Notes under the pieces: model-generated
What the model was told of the DNA's origin: nothing
What the model saw: only the letters and a program-made list of their open reading frames with translations
Database searches by the model: none
Origin: Oryza sativa Japonica Group
Lineage: Eukaryota; Streptophyta; Magnoliopsida; Poales; Poaceae
DNA length: 64,000 bases
Direction of reading: 5' to 3'
NCBI RefSeq assembly: GCF_034140825.1
Contig: NC_089036.1
Span: 5,210,001-5,274,000 of the forward strand
Made by a program: the position numbers and the translations under genes
Shown: in pieces, positions 21,526-33,075 of the stretch
Layout of the letters: every line of letters starts with the position of its first letter
Position numbering within the stretch: the first letter of the stretch is position 1

Positions 21526-24500
21526 CTATGTTGATATTATAGGGCCTATCGATGACTGGAATATATCATACAGTGCAAGCTGAACTTCTCCAGAGCTATG
21601 CTCACAGCGAATGAGGTTAGTTAATAAGGGGAAAAACAGGGGCAGGTTTCTCCTAAAGCAGTCCCTCTCTAGGCCACCCAATAACTGCATCACATGAAGG
21701 ACCAATGAAGTTCTAGCAGACAGTTCCTCCTTCTTAGCAGTGCCCAAAGGCAGTTTCCAGCGTAATGCTGGATCTCTACCAGATGAATCGTTAGATCGTT
21801 CACGCCCTGCACATTTGAGATACTTCCGTAGTATTTTCTCAGAAACAAGCATAATATGTGACTCAATTTTCATATCTTCTGAGATTGATGGGTGGTCATG
21901 AACCAAAGCTTGCAGAAGTTTGAGATAGCTCTGGTAAGACTCATTCTCGAAATGAATGACTGCTGGCTCAGACACCTCCAAAAGGGAACATGCTTTATGG
22001 AATTTCATGAGCAAGGTAGATTCGGAGCTCACTTCACTTGCATGTGACGCAATGGCTGATAGTGTCTCTAAAATTATTCCCATATGCTCAGCATAAAAAG
22101 ACCACCTGTGTGTCTCATACAATTTAACTATGCCCTGAAAAGAAACCAGTGGTGAGTTTGATCTTAGAACAATTGTTGGCATGTAGAACATGTGGGAAGA
22201 CTATTTTTTATTTGTTATATTACTGTTTTAGTTGGATGGCCAAAGGAAAGTATAGTATTAAATTAAATATAGGGCATGTTACATAAGGGAATTATTGACA
22301 GAAGTAACAAAAACTGTAAGTACCTGAACAACTAAGAGCTGCTGCGCCATATGATTCTTCAATTTAATAATAGCGTATGATGTTGTTTCCATATTAGCTT
22401 CCTCTTCATCATCATTGTATATGTCATTATCTGAATATCGTTCAACTTCAGGATAAGATTCATTTCTATCTGGAATTTCTATATCTTGCATCATCCTAAC
22501 TATCTTGTCAAACACGACAAATGTTTGCATTGCTGAGTCTTTAAAACATAACAAGATCTCTTTCCATTCCTCCTTGGAGAGTCTGCTTTCAAGTCCTTCT
22601 GTTAAACGCTGAAAAACAGATAAACCTGTGCTAGCAGACTGTTTATAAGGACTTCTGATAAAGTTTGTGACAACAGAAGTAACTCTAGAAAGTTCTGTCC
22701 GCATCTCATCAAAAAAGGTAATGTACAAATCCACTAAACACTTGACTGCTACTGTTTTAGTTTCAGAATTCCAAGAGTCATCCTCAGTTAGATTAATGTG
22801 CCCATTTGGTGTAGAGCTACCAGTGCTAAATAGAGGATAAACAACAGATTCAAAGATATTTCTCCAAAAGGACTGCGAGAAGAGGTGCCCATGATCCTTC
22901 AAAATGTCAAAGAGTACCTCTACTGCACCTTTTCTGATTGTTGGTCTTGTGTCAGTTGTCAACCTAGCTAGACCTGAAGGCATAAAGCAATAACTATGTT
23001 ACAAGCGCAAAGCACTTCAAAATCGACTAACGCAGAAAGACCAATCTAGTTTTGTGACAGAAAAAATAACTCACCGGCAAGCAGAGGAACCCAGAAATAA
23101 ACATGATCGTCCTTGTGCAGAGTGGCATTCCCATCAGAAACATCTAAGTTATTTGACTGGTGATCTGTATCCTTTTCATGACAAACAAATCCTTCCTCGG
23201 CAAGTTTAACAGCACAGAACCGAAGAAATGCAATAGCATTGAGACTGGCATCACTGCTAAATTTACTGCTCGTGAATGTAATAAGACATTTAACACAATC
23301 AGTAAATGTTGTGGTTTCAGTCTCAGTTATGTATGGAAAATAGTCCCGAACAATCTTTTCCATGGTTTCAAATGCCAACAGCACAATACTTTTTCGATCA
23401 TCAGCAGCAGCAGCAGTAAAAACCTGTATTAAGATAAAATATTATAAATTGAGTGGCAATGCAGGGATGTTCCTCTAGTTATTTCTTCAGAACCACTCCC
23501 TCCGGATTGATAATACTTGTCGTTTTGGACAAGTGCACGGTCTCCAAAAAGTAACTTTGGCAACTATTTTCTATTATAATATATATAGGAATATCAACAA
23601 ATATATGATTTTACTGAAGTACTTTTTAAGACTAATCTACACATATGGTTTCCATATTTTTAAGATAAATATTTTAGAAATTATTTATAGTCAAAGATTT
23701 TAAAGTTTGACTTTGCCCTATTCAAAACGACTAATATTATCAACCCGGAGAGAGTAGTTCCCAATTGTGCCCAGGGAATTATGAAAAATTAAAATTAACC
23801 ATAGAACACCATACATACCGTAAAAACACTTTTCCATCCGGATTTTATATTGTTAACACGACTCAAAACCATTTGGGAGATGCAACGAACGACAAGTTCC
23901 CGTACTTCCGAAGCATTGCTCTTCTGCATAACAACTGCAAAAGGTCGCAGGAATTCATTCTGAAAATTGTAATTTGCCAGTTCCTCTCTTTCCAGAAACT
24001 TCATCGCTAGTTGCCTCAAAGAGTCCATAACAAATATTGCAACTGAGAGATTTTCTGACGATCCCACAGACACAAAGAAGTCTGATAAAACTTTCCAAAT
24101 ATGAGACCACACCAGACGTATGCGGTTCATATTGTAATGCCTGCACAAACAAAACTTTGAGTTAGATCCAGGTATAAATTAATATAGTAGCTGCTTGCTA
24201 TGACATTTGCTAGAACTATGTTCTTGGACTAGATTTTGCTAAAGACTTACGCAATCTCCACAATCTTTGTTAGGCAGAAGATGCGAGGTTCTGTAGGTGA
24301 GTGCAACTCTGTCATCGAAACTTTACAAAGAGCTTTCACAAAAGCAACAATGGCATCACTATTTAATCTCTGGCTATGAGCAAATATATGATTTAATTCA
24401 AAAATGCCAATCTGGTCTAACAAATTTATGTTTGATATGAAGCTATTTATCTGTTCAGGAGTAACCAATGGTGAGGCATTATTTTTAGCTGTTGTGCTGT

Positions 24501-27500
24501 CGTAAGAACCCCCTCTGACGGCAGCCATTACAGCTGGATTCTGAAGAGCATTAGTTCGCTTCGAAGCTGTAGTGCTACTTGACTTCTGTGTTTTATCTTC
24601 TGACTCAACCAGAGGCACTGTCAAAAATGAAGCATCAGTAGGTGCCCCCTCTCCAAGGAGATGTAGATGCTCAAACCGTGAAAGACATGTTAGTACATGC
24701 TCCCAGGAATCCTGCAAATAGTCACCATCTTCAATTGCGATGGATATTATAGCCTGTAAAAAGACATTAAGAAAACACACATCATTACTTGTTCTAATAT
24801 TGACGAATAGGACTATGTCTAACAAATATAGATATATATATTAGTCGATATGGTTTTGACAAAAAATAGAATCAAGTATTTTAATCCAGTACAAGTGTAA
24901 ATGCTTTGAATAGTTCAAGCTCTAATGTACTGTGAAGCCATCTAAGTGTCCTCACCATAAATAGACCAAGGGACCATATAAGCTTGGGAATTTTGTCTAC
25001 ATAATATCAATAGGAAAATGCAATAGTATGTGTGCATTTGCATTTAAATCATGAGAATCATTTTTTATTTCAAGAAAACAAAAGAGAACCAAGTTTGGCT
25101 TTTCTAAGTTCCTACCTTCACAGCATCCACATTCTTTTGTTTCATGTCCGCAGCACAATGGAGGTAAGTGAATTTGGCAACAGATGTCACAAAGGCATCT
25201 CGCTGTGTCTGCATACACATTACAGCGGTTACATGCACTGCAGATCTGAATCCTTGCAAACACTGTGATGTGGCAGCCTTATCATCACTTTGGTCAAGTG
25301 TCACACTGAATGCAGCCATCATAGGGGCCCAACAAACCTCCATCATGAATCTTAAAATGGTAGAATCAGTAATAACATGAAATATAGATCTGCGAATACA
25401 AGAGCTTTAATTATTATAAAGTGTTAGCTGACGCAAGTTATTTGTCTATGAGTAACTCTCTCTTACTCTGATTTCCCACTCTTTGCTTTGAATTTCTCCT
25501 GTATGTTCTTAATGAGTAAGTCGTTTGCTCCAAGTGCCTTGTCTTCAGCCTGTTTCCAGTTGACAAGGTTGATAATGTTATCCAAGCCTAAGAGCTTAAT
25601 TACACTACTAGGCTGCTTGCTTTGTGGAACTGACGAATCAGCACTCATTTTTATCTCATTTTTGACAATTTGATCATACAATGTACTCAGATAATGTTCA
25701 GGCAAATCCTTCCCATCATCAATTCCTCGGTTATTGCGAATGAAATCAGACTTCGACATCTGCGTAACGAAAATCCATTTAATGATCAAAACTTCTGTTA
25801 TTGACATATAACAGAGGGGATCAGTGATATAGCTAACCTTATCTTTGACCATCGTATTATGAGCATCGGTATTGAGCATAATTACAGAATAAGCAAGAAC
25901 ATATGCAGTATCTGCACTGGTAAAAGAATTTGGATTGCATTTGCAGTATCGTTCAGCAAACTTTTCCATGATTCGATCAATTTTTTGCGCTTCTCCAGGC
26001 AACCTGAAACCTCGCAAGTAATACCTAATGGCTTCACCAAAGTCCATACCTTCGAAGTTCAGTGCATCTGCATATGCATGCATTACTTTGATAGGGAATT
26101 CATCTCTTTCACCCAAATAGTCCCCGATCATTGTTGCGTTTAAACCAGCAGTATCTCTCAAGAAAGAAGCAACATCTTCTGGGGAATGACCTATTTTCTT
26201 GCTTTTAATGAGAAAATCAATACCCTTGGAAGGCTTCCTGTTAAACAAGGAAATTCCTTTCTGCAGAAGGAATTTTGCAGTTCAGTAAACCAAATGTTAA
26301 CCCTTTATAAAATGTCTAACATTGGAGTTAATTTAAATAGAAAGCATGCAAATATTAACATACCTGAAGTTCTATTTTATAAGTACGACGCTGCTCAAGT
26401 GAGGAAGCGTCAGATAGGTCTGGGTTACCAGAGTCTGTTTGCAGTTCATAATCAACAGCACCCCCATCTTCTCCAACAAGGATGTTAGGAATGTCTATCG
26501 AATTTAAAGATATTTCAGAAGGTTTGGGTGAAAATTCACCAATTTTCAGCTGTTGGTCCATCCATGAACCCATTGATTTTATTATGGTTGCAAGACACTT
26601 GACTGACTCAATCCGAAATGTCTGGTCTTGTGCAGGGGTTAATGTTGTTGCAGATCCAGGAGGAACCCCTAGAGCAGTCTTTAAAAGCCCATTGACAATC
26701 CTGCAAAGATCTGTTGGAATTAAAGGGTTGTTTTAACTATGATGAAGAGAGAGTGAACTTAATTTTTGCAGAACTGTAATCAGTTCAATGCATCGATTCT
26801 CATGCAGCACTTACAGGCCACTAAATAGATGCATACCTGCTGCTAATAATCTGTGACAACAAAACTTAAGGTTGCCATTCATCAAGAACAAAACTACATA
26901 CCTTTCAAAGATATTTGGTGCATCAACATCACAATCATAGTTCACAAAGACATCAATAATAACCTGGGAGTCTTTACAGATCTTCTCCAAAAGGTTTAGT
27001 ACAGTCATTTTCTGCAGAAAGCTAGGTTGATGGACATTCTCAAGAACCCTCAGAACAAGCATGGGAAAAAATATTCCAATTTCCTCTTTCAGCCCAGATC
27101 TAAATCTTGACAGCAAACCCAAAAATATGGAGCATAACAGTTGGTAAATACTCATTGCTGACAAGGCACTGTTCTTCAACAAGGACAAACAAAGATACTG
27201 CTTGATTGCTCCAAGGTACCTGCATTGAAAAAAAAAAGAGAAAAGAACACTTCAGTATAAGAGTTTTATTACCCATTGGAGTCAGAGTAAACAGAATGCT
27301 CTTTATGGAATACCCTAAACATAAAAGGTTTTAAATTGTAACCGTATACTTGCAGGAAGCTTGGTGAACAATAATCATATTTTTCAGCATAGCAAATTAG
27401 ATGGATGAGCATATTTTGAAGGAAAAAAAGAACGGAATAAAGTTCAGTCACTCCTAATGTTATAAATAAAATATCGTGATGCTTGTGCCCTCTCCTGGCC

Positions 27501-29080
27501 ATCATGTTACATCTGGAGCTCATAAATCAACACTTCATGTTTTTATTCCCTTTCCAGTGTATTGTTAGCTCATTAATTATTTTCTTTTTTTAGTTAGTGA
27601 AGAGACTTAAACAAATTAAGAGAACAACATACAAATGCAGATTATCATCAGGACATCATTTGAAACATTTTAAAAGAACCAATGGCAATTCAAATACAGA
27701 ATAGTAGGTCACGTAAACATGTATCTACCACCATAGATTAAACTCTGCACTTTTTTCCCTAGAAAAATTTTCATCCATCATAATACATTAAAAAAATATA
27801 GCCAAAATGTTGACACATCCAAGCAGATAATAGTAAAGCGTGCCTGGATTGTGAAAATAATGTATTAGTATCAGAAAAATGTGTATCCATAATTTCTGAG
27901 TTACTACTAGGCAAACATGAAGCCTCCATATCAATTACTATACTGAACATTTTATGCCTTCCTTCCCTTAGTCATTTAAGCCATCTGCATTCTTCTAAAT
28001 CACTGCAACAACAATATTTATATAGATAGGCAACACAGCAAGTTGAGCTGTTAAAATGCACAGAAGTAAGACAATAATGAGTATCATATCATACTTTTCA
28101 TTCGTTCTCCAGAATGCCCCAGCATTGTCGATAACCATCTTGAGCAACTCAAGAGACAACACCTTCCCGCGCAGCAGGACCTGATCTTCGGGATTATCCG
28201 GCGTCGAGAACTTCATGGACAGCTTGCACAGGTTCTTGAACAGTGTCAACCCATCCTCCCTGATCTTGCTCATGACAACATCCTCCTTCCCATCCGTCTC
28301 GGCCGGCTCAACCGGGGACCCCGGCTCAGGGACATCGCTTCCCTCCATCGTCTCGTTTATGAAGCTCTGCGCCGCATGGACAATGCTGGAGTCATTCAGG
28401 TTGCGGTCAGACATGTCCATCATGTCGGTGATCGACACCGTGCGCACGCGCACATCCATGGAGTCCACCTCCACGCGCGCGAACACGATCACCAGCACCT
28501 GCGCCAGCGCCAGCTTAGCGCAGAGCTGGTTGGCGCCGCTGCTGCTACTGAGGTATATGTTGTAGCAGGTCTTGAGCATCTGGCCGAGCCCTTCCCCGCG
28601 GATGGCGACGGAGGGGCACCGCGCGGCGGCCACGAGGACGCGGAGGGTGGAGAGCTCCATGGCGTCGTCGGCGAGCGCGCCGCAGGAGAGCACGGCGGCG
28701 AGCAGCTTGGAGGACGGGGAGTCGTCGTCGCCGCCGCCACCGCCGAGATCACCGACGAGGAGGCGGTGGTAGAGCAACTTGGCGACGCAGTCGAGCGCCG
28801 GGTCGGCGACCTTGGGGGACGCCGACTCGAGCGCGAGGAGGAGCGCGTGGATGCACGCGTCCGCGGCGGCCGCCGGCAACCCGAGCAGCAGCGACGGCGG
28901 CGACGGCGCCGACGCCGACGCGTACGCCGACGAGGAGAGCAGGTCGAGCGCCGCCTTGGCGGCCGCCACGAGGCCCGAGTGCTTCCGCCACGCCGCGTTC
29001 TTGATGATCCGGTCCAGCGCAGGGCCCAGCACCCGCCCCGACGGCGACGCGCCGCCGATTGCCCCCGCCGGCGAGGCCAT
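21526..29080 (-). CDS. BIG-type ARF guanine-nucleotide exchange factor (Sec7 domain)
   Basis: BIG proteins activate ARF GTPases at the trans-Golgi network to drive secretion and recycling. Eleven exons: 29080-28095, 27219-26902, 26700-26364, 26260-25838, 25759-25467, 25389-25116, 24753-24251, 24140-23819, 23423-23075, 22973-22324 and 22134-21526. They sum to 5,064 nt, 1,687 aa, in the size range of plant BIGs. The N-terminal DCB region has ALDRIIKNAAWRKHSGL, the HUS box reads FVNYDCDVDAPNIFER, and Sec7 begins near residue 548. The catalytic glutamate is E637 in FRLPGEAQKIDRIMEKF; motif 2 is YVLAYSVIMLNTDAHN. The HDS regions follow (ITETETTTFTDCVKCL, RPTIRKGAVEVL). Met at the start of exon 5, after MVKDK, corresponds to the position linked to brefeldin A sensitivity in GNOM, so sensitivity is inferred. 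Every junction keeps phase. A Stowaway MITE sits in intron 8. Confidence 0.95.
23496..23754. mobile_element. Stowaway MITE in BIG intron 8
   Basis: Inverted ends CTCCCTCCGGATTGATAATA and TATTATCAACCCGGAGAGAG bound 259 bp; TA follows the right end. It lies wholly within the intron and does not touch the splice sites. Confidence 0.85.
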
Positions 29081-29664
29081 AGTTAGCCGTCCACGCAGAC
29101 TCTCACGCGCTCTACGCGGTGGTCGTCGCCGTCGCCGTCGCGGCCATTGGATCTGAGACCTCGAGACGAGGAGGAGGTGGAAGAAAATGGGAATTCGAGA
29201 GGAAGACGAGACGAGCGCGTGGGGGAGGAAGAGGAAGAGGAGAAGTCAGAGGAAGGGTATGACTGAAATTTCAGATTCTTCCAGGGGCCTAGATGCAAAA
29301 ACGCCGCGACCCTTCGCGCGGGGGTGAGGCATTTTATCACTTTACCCCCCTCGGTTTCTCGGAATTCTTTCTTCTCGTCTCCATCGCTGCAGGAGGAGGA
29401 GGCGGCGGAGGACGGCGAGCGGTCAGTGGCGGAGAGGGGAGTGTTCGGGGACGCGGGGTTTGCGAGGTGGGGGGAGCTCTTGCGCCTCGGATCGGCTCAC
29501 TTCCCGACGCCTCAGCCCCCGCCGCGCCGCGGATTATTGCTGTTAGGTTAAAGGTGGGGGTGAATTTTTGTTGCTGCGAGGTAGCTGTTCGACGAAATTC
29601 CGCAGCGTGGTTTCAGGGTTTGTCTCTCTTGCAGGGATTGTGGTAGCGAGAAGCGGTGGGGTTG
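29081..29664. promoter_or_regulatory. Shared BIG/MED18 bidirectional promoter region
   Basis: Only 584 bp separate the two start codons, which face away from each other. The region is GC-rich near both genes, has (GGA)n-type purine runs and no convincing TATA box on either strand. That is typical of broadly expressed head-to-head gene pairs; coregulation is inference. Confidence 0.7.
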
Positions 29665-31732
29665 ATGGAGTGCGTGGTGCAGGGGATCATCGAGACCCAG
29701 GTTATTGTTCTTCTTTCTCACTTCGCCAGTAGACTTGTATGAGTGGTGACTGTGTGAGCGGTTGTTGAAGTGAACGGTAGTTTCTTCCGAGAATGAGTGA
29801 TCTGTAGCTATGCAACGATGCATTTTTGTTCATATGAAACTGATTTGTCTGTTTATGCTGTAAAACATGACCAATTTGAACTTTTACCCGGAAAATCATA
29901 CATGGCCCGTAACATAAGCCGGAGTGATGGTAGATGTGATGTTCTTCATGGATTCTTGATTTTTGTATGATGGTAGGCCTTTCTGGGAAATCGGTACTAG
30001 TCAAGTTTGCTGATCTGACATTTGCGCTCCTTACTTGTATGTTGTATCTAGAATTCTGAATTTTATTTAATTTTTGGCATAAGGTTATTTGGCCTTTCGC
30101 TTTGTAGTAACCTTATCCAAAGGAGTTGGAATGTAGAATTTCGACGTTTACTAAATGAACTTTCTATCACTTGATTTAAGATAGCATTTTTGTTGTTGGA
30201 GGTGTCAATTGCCTGAAAACAGACCTCTGTAAATGTAATTGTGATAAAACCTTTTGAAAGGTAACACTTAAGCTATCCCAGGTAGCAAATCTATCAACTG
30301 CATAGCCCCAATGTCAAATTACATCTCAATAGTCCTACTTAGGAACAAAGTTATTTTTTCACTCCATATAGCATGAAGTAGTATTGGAACTTTATGTCCA
30401 TAGAGAATTTCTTTTTTCTTGAACGAAACACATCAGGGAATAGAGAATAATAATTCATGCCAGCATTAAGACTTTGTCGTCGATCCATTGTCTCTATATG
30501 ACCTTTTGTTAGTCTCTTATAGCTTCCTCTTGTCAGCATATCAACACTTCCCTTCAGGATAATAAAAAAAAAGTATACAGTTGATCATGCTGACCACTAT
30601 ATGGTCAACCATGTTTCTCCACTCTGAGGGCACTACTTCTGCCACTTGCAGACTTTTTTTGATTCTCTTTTCAATATGTTGATATGGTTCTATTTTATAT
30701 ACAATTGGAGGAATCATATCACTTATATGGTTTGTAATTTTACAATAAAGGGATTAATTTATATACACATGTCAATGTCTTGTGCTTAGAACACCATTTA
30801 ACCTTTTTTAGTTTTCATTGCTTTGACATCAGTGTAACTTTTGGTTGATCTTCTTGTTATGCAGCATGTTGATGCTCTTGAGGTTCTTCTCCAGGGCCTC
30901 TCTGGTGTCCCAAAAGAACGTGTCAGAGTGCATGAGCTCTGTCTTAAAAGTGGGCCAAATCTAGGTCAGTTTGCAACTTTTTCATTATTCTGATCATATG
31001 CCATTGTTACTCATATACATCTTCCAATCATACAGGAGTTGTCCCATCAGAGGTTCGTTTATTGTGTGACTTAGCTCAGTCCACGCCATCCTGGTAACTT
31101 TTCTTTCAGCTGCTAAAATTTACATTTTTGTGATATTTGATGATATTCTGAATCCAGTAGTATTCATGTAGGACCATAAGACATGTTGGAGGTGCCATGA
31201 GAGGTGCTGGTGCAGAGCAAATCTCAGTCCTTGTGCGGTCAATTGTAGAGAGCAAAGCCAGCAACAATGTATTGCGTTACTTCTACGGTATAGGGTACAA
31301 GTTAGATCATGAAGTTCTGAAGGGAGGATTTGCATTTCGTTTCCACCGAGGTGCCCAGATAACTGTGACCGTTACCTCTGTTAGCAAGATGACAAAACTC
31401 CATGCTACCAACGAAGCTGTGCCAATCACTCCTGCAATACAGCTAGTGGAAATCACGGCCCCTGCTGCTGCTGACAATTACAACGATGTCGTTTCAGCCG
31501 TCACTTCGTTCTGTGAATATCTAGCACCGTAAGTAACTAAGTGTTCCTTAGCTATCTCAAGATTATTACTAGACTGGCATAAACGAATTTTCTCACTTTT
31601 GACTGCAAAACACACTGCAGGCTTCTGCATCTCTCTAAACCAGGCAATTCGACTGGAATCGTCCCGACTGCAGGCGCTGCTGCCGCCTCACTCATGTCAA
31701 GTGGTGGTGGTGGTGGTGGTAAAACGTTGTGA
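29665..31732 (+). CDS. MED18: Mediator complex subunit 18
   Basis: MED18 is a head-module subunit of Mediator, which links transcription factors to RNA polymerase II in the nucleus. Five exons: 29665-29700, 30865-30964, 31036-31093, 31172-31528 and 31621-31732, total 663 nt, 220 aa. The protein opens MECVVQGIIETQHVDALEVL and continues with VRVHELCLKSGPNLG, RHVGGAMRGAGAEQISVLVR, YFYGIGYKLDHEVLK and FRFHRGAQITVTVTSV, all matching plant MED18 as I know it. The end, STGIVPTAGAAAASLMSSGG, carries a GGT-codon run of six glycines. A 1.2-kb first intron follows a 12-codon exon. Length matches the family. Confidence 0.95.
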
Positions 31733-32800
31733 TCGGTCATATGTGTTGGCTGCAATGCCATGATGATCTCCATTGACCATCCCACTTAAAACATTGTTGC
31801 CATCTTTAGTTCTGTAACTTTTAGTCAGTAGCACCATGGTTTTTCTTGTAATGACATGCTAAATGCTGCCTACCTTGCTTTGGAGACTGGTAAATGAACA
31901 CTGATCATTGCTTGCTTTTACTGAAGAGTGGAAACTGAATGCTGGGAAAGCTTGACGATATTGGTGGTAGACTGATAGCTGGAGTTTGTCATGATCCTGA
32001 CAATATATTTGATGGTAGCTTTGTTTACTTTAATTTAGGTCACATACGTGGTAAGGATCTCATGGTTTGGGACGTTCAATTGCCCAGTAGTTTTTCTCTA
32101 GTTAATTAGTGTGCATCAAACTATTTTCTCTAGTTATTATGTAAGTCTAGCAGTCAAGTTACCAGAAATCAGAATACACTGCATGCATTACTTGCATAGT
32201 CAACAAAGTATCTCAATGACAACTGATCTTCCTAAAAGTTGCTGCAAAACGAAACAAAGCCGGAGTAACTAGAGAGGAGGGGAGAGAGCTAGGTTGCTGA
32301 CAACTTGACGAGATCAACTCATCCTGATGCTCAGTGCAGGATGAAGTGCCATCTCCTCCTGCTCTTCCAGCTCCAGCTCCTTTACAGTTTACATGCATCT
32401 TCTTCCTCAGATTTCTTTGGGATCCCTATTCCTCATTTGCCTGGTGATTTATGATATGGAAAGCATCGAGTGTACATAGCTGGACCTACACTGTGAATGA
32501 TAATACCAACATTCTGTTTAGCTAGAATTTCAGTTAATAATCATGGAGTCTCAACTCTCAATCTTTTGGAAGAAAGTTGAGCATCATATAAAAAATATAA
32601 TCTCGAGAGATGAATCTCATGTGAGTTAACCGATCTGAACAACAAATATAATCTAACTCCTAATGTATTTGCTCATCATACAGCATTGGAAATTCAGATG
32701 TTGAAAATATGTTTTTTATATGGATCAATATACTTCAAAAGGCTTTCACTGAAACTGCAGCTTCGGATTGTATGGTAAAAATTTAATTGATGCTTTGGTT
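31733..32800. other. MED18 3' flank, no further gene
   Basis: Includes the MED18 3' UTR. A short minus-strand frame at 32213-32398 has no recognisable domain. Nothing else supported. Confidence 0.4.
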
Positions 32801-32995
32801 GGGGTGCGCCAGGCCCGGGCAGCAGTGCAACGCCTGGGCGACGCGCGAGGGCCCCAGTGGCAAGCCACTGTGATAGGCCCTCCCCCACAAAAAATAAATT
32901 TAATATCGAAGTGGGCACATGGCCCACATATCAGATATTAAACTGATAAGAACAGATACTACACTTGATCTTAGCCAAAAGGCCGAGAAAGGTAT
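32801..32995 (-). ncRNA. U2 spliceosomal snRNA gene
   Basis: U2 pairs with the intron branch point in the spliceosome. On the minus strand the RNA starts ATACCTTTCTCGGCCTTTTG, has the branch-pairing region GTGTAGTATCTG, the IIa/IIb region TATCAGTTTAATATCTGATA, an Sm-type site ATTTATTTTTTG and the 3' stem-loops ending GCCCGGGCCTGGCGCACCCC. About 195 nt, the plant length. The promoter signals are in place upstream. Compensating-type differences from the other copy occur in the 3' stems (for example GGGGGAGGGCCTATC for GAGGGAGGGCCCACC). About 30 bp of 3' flank (CCAACCAAAGCATCAATTAA) is shared with the copy at 50658. Confidence 0.93.
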
Positions 32996-33023
32996 GAGTT
33001 GCATTGTTACCCAGGCCCTCCTC

Positions 33024-33075
33024 TTATACCCGCTCCTCCTCCTTCCCTCCCCTCAGAATCCGCGAGGTGGTACTA
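33024..33075 (-). promoter_or_regulatory. U2 promoter: USE and TATA (first copy)
   Basis: The upstream sequence element TAGTACCACCTCG (33063-33075) resembles the plant USE RTCCCACATCG, and TATAA is at 33024-33028. The spacing of 34 bp is the Pol II snRNA type. GGGCC-type monocot motifs lie further upstream (33120-33160). Confidence 0.8.

Noticed and set aside
28376-29086. 236-codon plus-strand frame opposite BIG exon 1
   Set aside because: Low-complexity Arg/Glu/Gly composition from GC-rich antisense sequence; no domain and no promoter.
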